Assembly: GCF_014641855.1 (NCBI RefSeq)
Contig: NZ_BMII01000004.1
Location: 123,060 to 187,059, forward strand
DNA: 64,000 nucleotides
Reading direction: 5' to 3'
Source: Shewanella inventionis
Lineage (GTDB): Bacteria > Pseudomonadota > Gammaproteobacteria > Enterobacterales > Shewanellaceae
Shown: piece after piece, positions 17,516 through 27,041 of the stretch
Layout: each line of letters begins with the position of its first letter
Position numbering within the stretch: position 1 is the first letter of the stretch
Program-made: the position numbers and the translations under genes
Notes under the pieces: model-generated
Databases searched by the model: none
Seen by the model: only the letters and a program-made list of their open reading frames with translations
Told to the model about the DNA's origin: nothing

Positions 17516-17754
17516 ACACAACTCCATTTACAATTTAAATCCATTGGATATGAATCCAATCTACCTGAAAATGTTCAATTTCAGCAAGGAATTACATCTA
17601 ATTATGCCATTTGGGTAATGATTTACCCATTGAGGATTGACTAAATTCCAAAGCACCAACAACATTGGTTATTTGCAAGCTATCATTGACGTTCGGTAAC
17701 AACAATTCCGTGTTATGATCATCCTAATTCAGCAAAAACACGATTGTGCTTATT

Positions 17755-19206
17755 ATGATCCAATTAAATCCAAACTTTATCCGTCACATAGAAAGCGAAC
17801 TGCCACCACATCTTTCGTTAACTGACTTTATCGACTACTGTAATAAACCGCTTCGAAAGTCAATTAGAGTCAATACCTTAAAAATTTCTACTACAAAGTT
17901 TGTTGAAATTATGACCCAGGCTGGATGGACATTGTCAGCTATCCCCTGGTGTGATGATGGTTTTTGGATCGAGGGAAATGATGATATTCAGCTTGGTAAT
18001 GCAATAGAACACATTCAAGGACTATTCTATATTCAAGAAGCCAGTTCCATGTTGCCGCCGACAGCCCTGTTTGCGCATAATAATCAACCAGAAGTCGTAT
18101 TAGATGTCGCCTCAGCACCTGGGTCAAAAACCACCCAAATAGCCGCATTGATGAATAATAATGGCTTACTAGTCGCTAATGAATATTCAGCCAGTCGCGT
18201 TAAGGTATTGCACGCCAATATATCTCGTATGGGCGCAAGCCATACAGCTATCACCCATTTTGATGGCCGCGTATTTGGCGAGTATTTATTTGAATCATTT
18301 GATGCCATTTTATTAGACGCCCCATGTGGCGGCGAAGGGACAGTTCGTAAAGATCCATTAGCGTTAAAAAATTGGGATATTGCGGATGTCACTGCCATTG
18401 CTGAAACCCAAAAAGACTTGATCGAATCAGCCTTTTTAGCATTAAAGCCAGGTGGCAGCTTAGTGTATTCAACGTGTACACTCAGCCAAATAGAAAACCA
18501 ACAAATCTGTCATCATTTACAACACACTTACCCTGATGCGGTAGAGTTTGTGTCACTAAATCATTTATTTACTGGTGCAGATAAAGCCTGTACAGAAGAA
18601 GGCTTTTTGCATGTATGGCCACAACTATTTGACAGCGAAGGATTTTTTGTTGCCAAAATTCGTAAAACAACGTCAGTAGAGCGCAATACTAAAGTCCCTA
18701 AACTGCAAAAAAACTTCCCGTTTTCTATCGCTGGGCAAAAACAACAGACCGAGCTAAGATCTTATTTTAAAGATACATTTTCTATCGAACTACCACAAGA
18801 TGACATCATAATGATACGAGATGATGAGTATTGGTTGTTCCCGTCCCTATTTATGGATTTTATTGGCAAAATGCGTTTTCAGCGTATTGGACTAAAACTG
18901 GCTGACGCCATGAAAAAGGGCTTTAAGGCCAAACATGAGGCCATTATCGCTTTAACATCGACAACACACACTCACAGAACAATAGAATTGGTTGCAAGCC
19001 AAGCACAAGACTTTTTAATGGGACGTGACATCGACACCCAATCTTTTGATGATATATCACAACAAGCATTAGCAATAATGCCTCAAGGTGAGATGTTGGT
19101 CAGCTATCATGGTGCAGTGTTAGGGGTTGTAAAACACTTGGGTCATAGGTTAAAAAATAATTTACCGCGTGATCTGGTACGAGACAAGGTTAACTTAAGT
19201 CTATAA
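17755..19206 (+). CDS. rsmF: 16S rRNA (cytosine(1407)-C(5))-methyltransferase RsmF
   Basis: A 483-residue NOL1/NOP2/Sun-type SAM-dependent methyltransferase. Visible motifs are the SAM-binding DVASAPGSKTTQIAAL (about residue 120), ILLDAPCGGEGTVRKDP with the PC motif cysteine, and the catalytic Cys in VYSTCTLS. The C-terminal third (FPSLFMDFIGKMRFQRIGL onward) fits the PUA-like tail of RsmF (YebU). It modifies C1407 of 16S rRNA. The start was taken at the ATG at 17755 rather than a GTG at 17746. The letB-rsmF order is the E. coli one, with an Spm-like gene inserted. Confidence 0.95.
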   Translation: MIQLNPNFIRHIESELPPHLSLTDFIDYCNKPLRKSIRVNTLKISTTKFVEIMTQAGWTLSAIPWCDDGFWIEGNDDIQLGNAIEHIQGLFYIQEASSMLPPTALFAHNNQPEVVLDVASAPGSKTTQIAALMNNNGLLVANEYSASRVKVLHANISRMGASHTAITHFDGRVFGEYLFESFDAILLDAPCGGEGTVRKDPLALKNWDIADVTAIAETQKDLIESAFLALKPGGSLVYSTCTLSQIENQQICHHLQHTYPDAVEFVSLNHLFTGADKACTEEGFLHVWPQLFDSEGFFVAKIRKTTSVERNTKVPKLQKNFPFSIAGQKQQTELRSYFKDTFSIELPQDDIIMIRDDEYWLFPSLFMDFIGKMRFQRIGLKLADAMKKGFKAKHEAIIALTSTTHTHRTIELVASQAQDFLMGRDIDTQSFDDISQQALAIMPQGEMLVSYHGAVLGVVKHLGHRLKNNLPRDLVRDKVNLSL

Positions 19207-19294
19207 TAAACATTATGTTAATTCACATGTGCTGGATGAAAAAACCATGGAATATATTTTTTTGATTTTTTCATGCAAACAAAATATGCCTGAC

Positions 19295-19482
19295 TATAAT
19301 TAAGATTATCAACATTTTTGAGCGGCTTTAACCCAAACAGCTGTTTGCTCCAAGCAGTTAATATGTGAAGCTCTAAAATTTTGGCTCTTGCAACGCACCA
19401 AGAGCCACACCTGTAGCGCAAGGCTCTTAAATGAGCCCTTTCCCTAGGCCCAAAACAATTGGATAGTTTTGGGTCTTTTTTT
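19295..19482 (+). ncRNA. Candidate small RNA with own promoter and terminator
   Basis: A perfect TATAAT at 19295-19300 is followed by about 180 nt with three hairpins and no coding frame: stem GGCTCTTG/CAAGAGCC (19383-19390 with 19399-19406), stem GGCTC/GAGCC (19422-19426 with 19433-19437), and a strong terminator ending at 19482. The motif GGCTCTT occurs in both internal hairpins. No -35 box with good spacing is evident. It does not match 6S, Spot 42, GcvB, CsrB or RyhB as I remember them. It could instead be a long structured 3' UTR of rsmF, whose stop is about 90 bp upstream of the -10. Confidence 0.45.
19449..19482 (+). terminator. Rho-independent terminator of the candidate sRNA / rsmF
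   Basis: Stem CCCAAAAC / GTTTTGGG with a 9-nt loop followed by TCTTTTTTT. Confidence 0.85.
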
Positions 19483-19527
19483 ATCCTTATTTATTCAAAT
19501 GCCACAAATAGATTTAACACTTAGCTA

Positions 19528-19790
19528 GGGTCTGTTGATCTTTGCTGGTTGAATTTTGTTCGAGTTAAAAACGTTTTAATCGAGGCGAATGGATTGATGC
19601 CTAGTCATCTAAGCAAAATCCATTCAACAAAGAGTAAAACGTTTTTAGCCGAACCTTTCAGGCAGCGTTTGTTGGCCATTTTTACTGCGTTATCGACTTT
19701 TTATGTAGAATAACTACACCTCAAAGTCTCTGCCTTGCAGAAATGACCAACAATTCGCTGCAAAAATAACCTTGAAAGATCTACAGACCC
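19528..19790. mobile_element. MITE-like dispersed element (263 bp) with terminal inverted repeats
   Basis: The ends are imperfect inverted repeats: GGGTCTGTTGATCTTTG at 19528-19544 and GAAAGATCTACAGACCC at 19774-19790 (15 of 17 complementary). Inside are a second perfect 12-bp inverted repeat, AAAAACGTTTTA (19567-19578) with TAAAACGTTTTT (19635-19646), and a GAATGGATT / AATCCATTC pair. It has no coding capacity. Its right half recurs at 58642-58773, and a 46-bp element with related ends lies at 29416-29461. No target-site duplication is clear. Confidence 0.75.
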
Positions 19791-19794
19791 GAGG

Positions 19795-20583
19795 TTATCT
19801 GGCTATTAATTTAGCGGCATCTTTGAATAAGTTAAAAAAATTGTCCGTTGTGTACTGAGCTAAATCATCAAACGTCTCACCACGTAGCTCTGCCACAAAC
19901 TGGGCAACATCGCGTACATAAGCCGGTTGGTTCTCCTGGCCACGATGTGGTACTGGAGCCAAATAAGGCGAGTCAGTTTCGACTAACAATCTATCTTTAG
20001 GCACTTTGCGGATAACACTGCGAAGTTCACCGGCGTTTTTAAATGTCACAATACCGGACACTGATATATAAAAACCCAAATCGATTGCCGCTTTTGCCAT
20101 TTCCCAGTTTTCTGTAAAGCAATGCAGTACGCCACCGACCTTGTCAGCATGACCGGATTTAAGCATATTTATCGTATCTTCGCGGGCATCACGAGTATGA
20201 ACGATCAGTGGTTTGTTCACGTCAACTGCTAACGCAATTTGTTGCTCAAAACAGGATTGTTGCAATGCTTTAGTGTCATTAGAATAAAAATAATCTAATC
20301 CAGTTTCGCCAATAGCCACAACACGCGGATCAGAAGCAAATCGCTTTATATCGTCAATATTTAAGCCCTCTTGTACATCTAATGGATGCACACCTGAAGA
20401 CAAAAATACATTTTCAAAAGAGGCGACTTTATCACGCATGGCTTCAAAGCCTTGCTGACGAACGTTTACGCACAGTAAATAATCAACGCCTTGAGCTTTG
20501 GCGTTATCCATTATTGTTTGTAAACTGGCGAGATCGGGTGCCGCTTTTAAGCGGTCAAGATGGCAATGGGAATCGATTAGCAT
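19795..20583 (-). CDS. TatD-family metal-dependent hydrolase (YcfH type)
   Basis: A 262-residue TIM-barrel hydrolase of the TatD family, metal-dependent and reported to act as a DNase or deoxyribonuclease-like enzyme. The metal-site motifs are MLIDSHCHLD at the N-terminus, AIGETGLDYFY with Glu (about residue 92), PLIVHTRDAREDT, VGGVLHCFT, and the final LLVETDSPYLAP with Asp (about 205). It is the last gene of the apbC-to-tatD operon; holB-pilZ-tatD is a conserved gene order in gamma-proteobacteria. Confidence 0.94.
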   Translation of the reverse strand: MLIDSHCHLDRLKAAPDLASLQTIMDNAKAQGVDYLLCVNVRQQGFEAMRDKVASFENVFLSSGVHPLDVQEGLNIDDIKRFASDPRVVAIGETGLDYFYSNDTKALQQSCFEQQIALAVDVNKPLIVHTRDAREDTINMLKSGHADKVGGVLHCFTENWEMAKAAIDLGFYISVSGIVTFKNAGELRSVIRKVPKDRLLVETDSPYLAPVPHRGQENQPAYVRDVAQFVAELRGETFDDLAQYTTDNFFNLFKDAAKLIAR

Positions 20584-20637
20584 AGGTACTTTTTCACAAC
20601 TACATTAGCAACTAAATAGATGCGCAAGAATACCTAG

Positions 20638-20964
20638 CTACATGGTGCAGGTCAAATCGCTTGATGACAGTTCACTGGATAATAATTTTTCTATATGGTG
20701 TTTATGGCTTTCAACATCAGACTTAATTTTTACACCAATACCAGCAGGACGACCACCCGATGCACCTAGAGGATTAATCCATACAACAGTACCTTTAAAT
20801 TCATTGGCTTGTGTTGCATTAGGCAAACGATATGAAATGGTCAGTTCTTGGCCTAAAAAATGGCTTTCAGTTGTGGCAATAAACAAACCTGCCGGTTTAA
20901 TAAACGGCATATATGCGCGATATAACTTGTGCAATGTATCGTAGTTAACAACCAGATCAACCAT
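20638..20964 (-). CDS. pilZ: PilZ-domain protein
   Basis: A 108-residue protein made of a single PilZ domain. The position between holB and tatD, the size, and the segments GLFIATTESHFLGQELTISYRLP and GTVVWINPLG...GRPAGIGVKI match type IV pilus PilZ. Such pilus PilZ proteins lack the RxxxR c-di-GMP-binding motif, and none is seen here either. A role in type IV pilus assembly is inferred from the family. The ribosome site is weak. Confidence 0.88.
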   Translation of the reverse strand: MVDLVVNYDTLHKLYRAYMPFIKPAGLFIATTESHFLGQELTISYRLPNATQANEFKGTVVWINPLGASGGRPAGIGVKIKSDVESHKHHIEKLLSSELSSSDLTCTM

Positions 20965-21010
20965 ATATAGATGTATTCTTTGTGTAAGATAGTTAATTAA
21001 ATATAGCTTA

Positions 21011-22003
21011 TCAATGAGTTATTTTTTTGAAAGCTAAAACATATTGTTGACACAATGCTTGAGTATTCACACTTGGCATTGTTTCTAATTTTTGACGCAT
21101 CTGCATAATGCGCCCTGCAAGATCCAATATTTTTGCCTGTACTAATGGGTTTAACCCAGTTAAATCCGTTTGTGCTGTGTGTAATTGCTGCTTACTATTA
21201 CTTTTTAACACATATTGACGTAAGTACAAATATAAAACATTAAGTGCATCAACAATTTGTTGTTCCGACAAGTTCAATAAGCTATTACATAAATGACCAG
21301 ATTGTAAACTTTGAGCCCAATCTTGGCGATAAGTTAATAATTGTTGATAATTTTGGTTTCGCAAACTGTTGGCCAAAGACAAAGGGCCGCCAACAACGCT
21401 TATACACCATGTTACATCATGCACTTTACCTTGTGCATTAGGCTGAGGTAACAAACGTTGTTCAGCTAACCATTGCTGAATATCGACTTTGCTTGGTGGT
21501 GTAAATGCCAGAGTTTGGCAGCGGCTGGTAATGGTTGGCAATAATTGAGATGAACGATTAGTTTGTAATATTAACATTACACCGTCACCTGGCTCTTCTA
21601 ACGTTTTGAGCAACGCATTGGCAGCAGCAATATTGAGCCTTTCAGCATCAACAATAATAGCAACTCTAGCTCCACCTTGCTGTGCGGTTTGAGTAAGCTG
21701 TTGACATAGCTGACGAATTTGATCAACTTTTATTTGATTACCATCGGGTTCAACAATGTGTAAATCAGGATGTGTTTGTGAATGTAATAATAAACAGCTT
21801 TTACATTGACCACACGCACCTTGAGGCGATAACTGTTGGCATAACACCGTTTGTGCACAGGCATTTGCAAGCACCACACCACCAAGCGCGCGGTCAACAT
21901 TTAATAAATGAGCGTGACTACTTTTACCACGAAAAAATACATCAACAAAACCTTGATGAGCATTTGATAACCAGGGGAGCTGCGCTAATTTGTAATCGCT
22001 CAT
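21011..22003 (-). CDS. holB: DNA polymerase III subunit delta'
   Basis: A 330-residue clamp-loader subunit. The zinc-module cysteines are present (CQQL...CGQCKSC, about residues 55-70), followed by IKVDQIRQLCQQL and the sensor-1 region ANALLKTLEEPGDGVMLILQTN, typical of delta' AAA+ modules that do not hydrolyse ATP. The C-terminal collar domain is less conserved. It lies 26 bp downstream of tmk and 46 bp upstream of pilZ in the same operon. Confidence 0.95.
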   Translation of the reverse strand: MSDYKLAQLPWLSNAHQGFVDVFFRGKSSHAHLLNVDRALGGVVLANACAQTVLCQQLSPQGACGQCKSCLLLHSQTHPDLHIVEPDGNQIKVDQIRQLCQQLTQTAQQGGARVAIIVDAERLNIAAANALLKTLEEPGDGVMLILQTNRSSQLLPTITSRCQTLAFTPPSKVDIQQWLAEQRLLPQPNAQGKVHDVTWCISVVGGPLSLANSLRNQNYQQLLTYRQDWAQSLQSGHLCNSLLNLSEQQIVDALNVLYLYLRQYVLKSNSKQQLHTAQTDLTGLNPLVQAKILDLAGRIMQMRQKLETMPSVNTQALCQQYVLAFKKITH

Positions 22004-22029
22004 TTATGCATAACTCTTATCAAATCTAG

Positions 22030-22677
22030 TTAGTCCTTGCTTTGTAATAGAGGCAAACGATTCATTAATTGATGACGAATATCTTGATGCACTTTCTCCA
22101 TCGACTGACTTGCATCTATCACCACTATGGTGTCATCTTGCAAAGCTAACTGTAAATAGGTTTGTCTAGCCCGTTCAAAAAAATCAATAGCTTGCTGCTC
22201 TATTCTATCCAGTTTGCCACGATCTGCTGCCCGAGTTAATCCAAGTCTAGGTTCAATGTCTAAATAAAGCGTAAAATCAGGCGTAAAGCCACTAAGGCAC
22301 GCATCACTCACCGCTGTCACTAATGGCATTAACCCACGACCACCGCCTTGATACGCCAACGATGATAGGTTATGACGGTCTCCTAAAACCCATTGTCCCT
22401 TAGCAAGTGCAGGTTTGATAACATTTGCAATAAGCTGAGCACGGGCAGCATAAATCAATAAACATTCTGCTTCGTCACACAATGGATCGCTATCGTCACC
22501 AATTTTTACTAAATCTCGTATTTTTTCAGCAAGTGGGGTGCCACCTGGCTCACGTGTACATACCGGCGCTTGCCCCGTGTGCTGCTCAATAAGGTCATTA
22601 ACTAAGGCGATAGCACTTGATTTCCCTGCGCCTTCAAGCCCTTCAATAACAATAAACTTACCCGGTTGAGTTATCAT
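22030..22677 (-). CDS. tmk: Thymidylate kinase
   Basis: A 215-residue enzyme that phosphorylates dTMP to dTDP. It has the P-loop [11 protein letters not shown] (about residues 13-23), the [16 protein letters not shown] motif, the [16 protein letters not shown] motif that binds dTMP, and a lid region with DRGKLDRIE. Its ATG overlaps the mltG stop by 4 bp (ATGA), so translation is coupled. This is the same mltG-tmk-holB order as in E. coli. Confidence 0.97.
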   Translation of the reverse strand: MITQPGKFIVIEGLEGAGKSSAIALVNDLIEQHTGQAPVCTREPGGTPLAEKIRDLVKIGDDSDPLCDEAECLLIYAARAQLIANVIKPALAKGQWVLGDRHNLSSLAYQGGGRGLMPLVTAVSDACLSGFTPDFTLYLDIEPRLGLTRAADRGKLDRIEQQAIDFFERARQTYLQLALQDDTIVVIDASQSMEKVHQDIRHQLMNRLPLLQSKD

Positions 22678-23687
22678 TTTTTCTTTCTCTGAAATTCATT
22701 TACTGCGCGGTTATGAGCTTTTAACGTTGCAGAAAAAACATGGCTGCCATCATTTCTAGACACAAAATATAAGTAATCCACTTTGGCAGGATTAGCCGCT
22801 GCAAATAATGATGCACGGCTTGGCGCAGCGATGGGAGTAGGCGGTAAACCATCAATTTGATAGGTATTAAATGCCGTAGCCTCACGTAAATCTTTACGGG
22901 TAATGTTGCCTTTATAGCGGTCACCCATGCCATAAATAACCGTTGGATCAGTTTGCAAGCGCATGCCTTTTTTAAGACGATTATTAAACACGGCAGAAAC
23001 CCAATCACGCTCTTCAGGTTTACCTGTTTCTTTTTCAATAATCGATGCAATAATCAACAATTCGTAAGGAGACGTCAGTGCTAAATCAGCATCACGCCCT
23101 TCCCAAGCTTGCTTAAGGCTCATTTGCATCATGTCAAAACTGCGCTGCAATACCGTTTGCACACTATCGCCTGCATGGTAGTGAAACGTTTCAGGGTAAA
23201 ACTTACCCTCAGGTAATCCTGAAGTATCACCGTTGTTAATCAGGACCTGATTAAAGTCATCAGTCCCAAATACCAGGTGTTCGCTTTTAGCGAAAGTGTG
23301 TTGCCATTCTTTTATTGATTTACCTTCAATGAGTGTCAAGGTAAATACCGCTTCTTGGCCTAGACGTAAGCGTTTAAATAACGTTTCTAACGTATCGCTT
23401 GGCAATAATTGATAGTAGCCTGTTTTAATACTTGCTAATTTCGGCTCCAATTTGACAAGGTATTTTACTTTCCAACTGTCTTGGATCAGGCCTTGCTGCT
23501 CAAGTTGTTGAGCCAGCTTAATGACTGATGTACCTGACTCTACTTTCAAAGGCTGTGATTGTGTAATAAGCAAAGGCTGCTTTTGAAATGCAATTAAGTC
23601 AGTTGCAAACCAATAGCCACTCAAGCAAAAAATGGCAAATAAAGGAATTAAGCTAGCAAGTAGTCTTGTTGTTATCGTTTTCTTCAT
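22674..23687 (-). CDS. mltG: Endolytic murein transglycosylase MltG
   Basis: A 337-residue inner-membrane enzyme that cleaves nascent peptidoglycan strands. One N-terminal membrane helix (about residues 10-28, [18 protein letters not shown]) is followed by a LysM-like segment and the YceG domain, with the catalytic Glu in [21 protein letters not shown], then [12 protein letters not shown] and [18 protein letters not shown]. The start is the ATG at 23687 ([10 protein letters not shown]), which forms TAATG with the pabC stop; a longer frame would run into pabC. It overlaps tmk by 4 bp. Confidence 0.96.
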   Translation of the reverse strand: MKKTITTRLLASLIPLFAIFCLSGYWFATDLIAFQKQPLLITQSQPLKVESGTSVIKLAQQLEQQGLIQDSWKVKYLVKLEPKLASIKTGYYQLLPSDTLETLFKRLRLGQEAVFTLTLIEGKSIKEWQHTFAKSEHLVFGTDDFNQVLINNGDTSGLPEGKFYPETFHYHAGDSVQTVLQRSFDMMQMSLKQAWEGRDADLALTSPYELLIIASIIEKETGKPEERDWVSAVFNNRLKKGMRLQTDPTVIYGMGDRYKGNITRKDLREATAFNTYQIDGLPPTPIAAPSRASLFAAANPAKVDYLYFVSRNDGSHVFSATLKAHNRAVNEFQRKKK

Positions 23688-24517
23688 TATGGTAAATCTA
23701 CACTCAGAACTTGCCTGAATCGCGATGTCAGCGTCCAACGGCTAAATTGAAATTGGTCAATGGTGTTAACATCTACAACACCAAATAAACTGTTTGTGAT
23801 AAAAATATGATCGGCGCTGCAAATATCTTCATATCGCAACGGCTTTGTTGTTACGGCGAATCCTGCTGTTAATAATTGATCAATCATTTGTTCGCGCATA
23901 ACACCACTAACGCCAGCATGTGTCATGGCTGGTGTGAAAATTTGCCCCTCTTTTATTGCAAAAATATTTGCCATTGATGACTCAATAACCCAACCATCTG
24001 TGTCCAATACTAACCAATCTTGAGTATTAGCGATTAATGGTTGAGTTTTTATCAATACTTGTTCGAGGCGATTTAAATGTTTCATCCCTGCGAGCAGTGG
24101 CTGGCGAGCTAACCTAATGGGGGATGTTGCGAGTGAAATGCCTTGTTGTTGCCACTGAGCGTAATGACTCGGTATAGGATGAACCGAAACCACTTCAGTT
24201 AACTTGGCTATATCGGGAGCTTGATAACCTCGCCCGCCTTCTCCACGCGTTAACACAAGCTTAATGCAATGATCAGGGTACGCCTTTGCCAACGATAATA
24301 ATTGGTCAATAAGCAAATCGTTGGCTTGCCATTGAATACCTAAACGTTGGCTACTTTGTTGTAAACGTTGTAAATGCAAATCCATATACAAAACTGCGGC
24401 AGTCTGATGAGCGCAAGCGGTTCGCATTGTAGCAAAAACACCGTCACCATAAGCTAAACCTCGATCAAAAGGGCTTATGCGTCCTTGTTCAACGTGGTTC
24501 ACCCAAACTGAAGTCAT
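23687..24517 (-). CDS. pabC: Aminodeoxychorismate lyase
   Basis: A 276-residue fold-type IV PLP enzyme that turns 4-amino-4-deoxychorismate into p-aminobenzoate and pyruvate for folate synthesis. The signatures are FDRGLAYGDGVFATMR at the N-terminus, the PLP lysine in AGMKHLNRLEQVL (about residue 145), and ESSMANIFAIKEG and FITNSLFGVVDV near the end. It overlaps both neighbours by one base (dcd and mltG), showing tight coupling; pabC-mltG-tmk-holB is a conserved block. Confidence 0.94.
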   Translation of the reverse strand: MTSVWVNHVEQGRISPFDRGLAYGDGVFATMRTACAHQTAAVLYMDLHLQRLQQSSQRLGIQWQANDLLIDQLLSLAKAYPDHCIKLVLTRGEGGRGYQAPDIAKLTEVVSVHPIPSHYAQWQQQGISLATSPIRLARQPLLAGMKHLNRLEQVLIKTQPLIANTQDWLVLDTDGWVIESSMANIFAIKEGQIFTPAMTHAGVSGVMREQMIDQLLTAGFAVTTKPLRYEDICSADHIFITNSLFGVVDVNTIDQFQFSRWTLTSRFRQVLSVDLP

Positions 24518-25101
24518 TACTTATCCTGGCTTATCCGGCTTGCTACCGCTTCTTGCTGATCTTTATATTTTGCACTCTTACGAGTGTTATAAGGACGGGC
24601 AACAGCCGAACTTAAACGTTCAAAGTTTAATGCGCCTATGGTCATACCCGGGCGAAGTGCCAGAGGTAATTTACCGCTATTGTAGCATTCTAAAACGATT
24701 TTCCCTTGCCAACCTGGGTCAATTCGGTGCGCCGTAACATGAACCATTAACCCTAAGCGTGCCAAAGACGAACGCCCGTCTAGCCAGCCAACGATATCTG
24801 CTGGCAACGTGACGCTCTCTAAAGTGACCGCGAGCGCTAACTCTCCTGGATGAAGAAAAAACGCTTCGTTTTCAGCTATTTCGATTTTATCGCTCATGAC
24901 ACGATCGAGGGCCATCTGCATTTCTGCACTTGGGCCACTCAAATCAATAAAGGGTGCGGTATGGTCTTTAAATACACGAAATTGACTCCCTAAACGGACA
25001 TCAACACTGACACCTGAAATCGCCTCATTATTCGGGCGCGGGTCAATGACTATTGTGCCATTATCTAAACACTGTTCAATTTCAATATCTGTTAAACGCA
25101 T
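24517..25101 (-). CDS. dcd: dCTP deaminase
   Basis: A 194-residue trimeric enzyme that converts dCTP to dUTP, feeding dTMP synthesis. The N-terminus [15 protein letters not shown], the [13 protein letters not shown] segment, the catalytic region [34 protein letters not shown] and the C-terminal lid [12 protein letters not shown] are all typical. It is grouped with udk, tmk and pabC in a nucleotide/folate-flavoured operon and shares one base with pabC. Confidence 0.97.
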   Translation of the reverse strand: MRLTDIEIEQCLDNGTIVIDPRPNNEAISGVSVDVRLGSQFRVFKDHTAPFIDLSGPSAEMQMALDRVMSDKIEIAENEAFFLHPGELALAVTLESVTLPADIVGWLDGRSSLARLGLMVHVTAHRIDPGWQGKIVLECYNSGKLPLALRPGMTIGALNFERLSSAVARPYNTRKSAKYKDQQEAVASRISQDK

Positions 25102-25123
25102 ACGGCACTCTCTCCCTGAAAGG

Positions 25124-25762
25124 CTATTTGGCTAATAAATGCTGTATTCTGGCTTTTAAAATATCGGTAGCAATACGGTTTTTACCACCACGAGGCACAA
25201 TAATGTCAGCATATTGTTTTGATGGCTCAATAAATTGTAAAAACATTGGCCTAACAGTACGTTTATATTGAGAAATGACCGACTCCATCGTTCTGCCGCG
25301 TTCAGCAACATCACGAGTTAAACGCCTTAGAAAACAGATGTCTAGTGGGGTATCCATAAATACGGTGGCGTCCATTAAATCACGTAATTTAGGATCAGTT
25401 AATAATAAAATGCCTTCTAAAATAATCACTTTTTTAGGTTGCATGTCGATAGTTTCGCTAGTGCGAGTGTGCTCTGTATAGCTATAACAAGGAATATGAA
25501 CCGCCTCACCTTGTTTAAGCTGCATTAAATGAGTCGCTAATAACTGATGGTCTAACGCTTTTGGGTGGTCATAATTAGTTTTAACCCGTTCTTCCATGGT
25601 CATATGACTTTGATCACGATAGTAGGCATCTTCGTTAATCACACCAATTTGATTAGTGCCTAAATCACTGCACAACTCTTCAAAAATGGTTTTGGCAATT
25701 AAACTTTTGCCTGAAGCCGACGCACCGGCAATCCCAATAATGACACACTGCTGAGAATTCAT
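25124..25762 (-). CDS. udk: Uridine kinase
   Basis: A 212-residue pyrimidine-salvage kinase (uridine/cytidine to UMP/CMP). The P-loop is [17 protein letters not shown] (about residues 9-25), followed by the [25 protein letters not shown] substrate motif, [17 protein letters not shown], and the [12 protein letters not shown] arginine cluster. It lies 9 bp after apbC and 22 bp before dcd on the same strand. Confidence 0.97.
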   Translation of the reverse strand: MNSQQCVIIGIAGASASGKSLIAKTIFEELCSDLGTNQIGVINEDAYYRDQSHMTMEERVKTNYDHPKALDHQLLATHLMQLKQGEAVHIPCYSYTEHTRTSETIDMQPKKVIILEGILLLTDPKLRDLMDATVFMDTPLDICFLRRLTRDVAERGRTMESVISQYKRTVRPMFLQFIEPSKQYADIIVPRGGKNRIATDILKARIQHLLAK

Positions 25763-25771
25763 CTCTTAACC

Positions 25772-26905
25772 TTACTCGTCGTCTGATATGCTAATTTTTA
25801 CGGTTGATGTAACATGTTGAAGTGCTAACTGCGCCCCTAATTTTCGGGCGATTTCGCGATAAATCCCTGACACTTCACTTTCTGGCTCACTAATTACACT
25901 TGGTGTGCCATTGTCCATAGATTCACGAATATTGATATGCAATGGTAATGAACCAAGTAATGGAACATTATATTTTTGTGCAATTTGACTGCCACCGTGG
26001 GTACCAAAAGGATGCTCTTTATGACCGCACTCAGGGCAAAGATGAAAACTCATGTTCTCGATAATACCGAGCACAGGAATATTCACTTTATTAAACATTG
26101 TGATGCCTTTTTTAGCATCAGCTAAAGCGATATCTTGCGGCGTGGTCACAATAACCGCGCCACTGACCGGCACCTTTTGCGACAAGGTTAACTGAATGTC
26201 ACCTGTACCAGGTGGCATATCAATGATGAGGTAATCAAGCTCTGGCCATTGTGTTTCGTTTAATAATTGCGCCAAGGCGCCAGCGGCCATTGGTCCACGC
26301 CATACAGCGGCTTCATCACCACTGAGCATAAAGCCAATTGATTGAGCAGACACGCCATGAGCAGTGGCAGCTGTCATGTGCTTACCATCTGGCGATTGTG
26401 GACGAAAATTGGGAATACCTAACATTAAAGGAATCGATGGGCCATAAATATCAGCATCTAAAATGCCCACTTGAGCACCTTCGGCTTTAAGGGCTAATGC
26501 TAAATTGACTGCGGTGGTTGATTTACCCACGCCACCTTTACCAGATGCAACCGCAATCACTTGTTTTACATTAGGAATTGGCGCTATTGAAGGTAATGCA
26601 GAGTAAACTCTAGGCTGAAAATCGATTTCACATTCAACTTCATCAATGGCATCTAACACAGCTAAACGGTTTGTAATTGCCATCACGGTATCGCGGTATT
26701 GAGTCATACAAGGATAAGGATAAACTAAACCAAGCTGTAGGCGTTTGCCTGTTATTGATAAAGCGCTAACACATTGAGCAGAAACCAGGCCTTTATGTAA
26801 ATAAGGGTCAACAAATGCCTCTAAAATATCTAACACTGGTGACAATAATTCATCACTTAATTGATAATTTGTATGGGATTTAATCAAAACCACCGCTCCG
26901 AACAT
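25772..26905 (-). CDS. apbC: Iron-sulfur cluster carrier ApbC/Mrp
   Basis: A 377-residue P-loop scaffold that carries and delivers Fe-S clusters. An N-terminal MIP18-like part (about 1-100) is followed by the Walker A (deviant) motif ASGKGGVGKSTTAVNLALAL, DADIYGPSIPLMLG, and the cluster-binding CxxC in ENMSFHLCPECGHKEHPFG. It is the first gene of a nine-gene operon ending in tatD and is transcribed away from metG, as in E. coli. The start is uncertain: the ATG at 26905 has no ribosome site, while GGAG inside the frame could serve a TTG at 26887. Confidence 0.94.
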   Translation of the reverse strand: MFGAVVLIKSHTNYQLSDELLSPVLDILEAFVDPYLHKGLVSAQCVSALSITGKRLQLGLVYPYPCMTQYRDTVMAITNRLAVLDAIDEVECEIDFQPRVYSALPSIAPIPNVKQVIAVASGKGGVGKSTTAVNLALALKAEGAQVGILDADIYGPSIPLMLGIPNFRPQSPDGKHMTAATAHGVSAQSIGFMLSGDEAAVWRGPMAAGALAQLLNETQWPELDYLIIDMPPGTGDIQLTLSQKVPVSGAVIVTTPQDIALADAKKGITMFNKVNIPVLGIIENMSFHLCPECGHKEHPFGTHGGSQIAQKYNVPLLGSLPLHINIRESMDNGTPSVISEPESEVSGIYREIARKLGAQLALQHVTSTVKISISDDE

Positions 26906-27041
26906 GAAATTTTTACAAGTGTATCAGAACTTAGTAAAAAAATAGCGATTAATACACTTTTTAAGTCATGTTTTGATGAAAAATGTCAGTCAATAAGTTA
27001 CGATTGAGCCATATTTGGGTGTAATTTGATATAGAGACAAA

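Noticed and set aside
19218..19421. Minus-strand 67-residue ORF over the candidate sRNA
   Set aside because: No ribosome site, unusual composition, and it lies over hairpins; the structure on the plus strand explains the sequence better.
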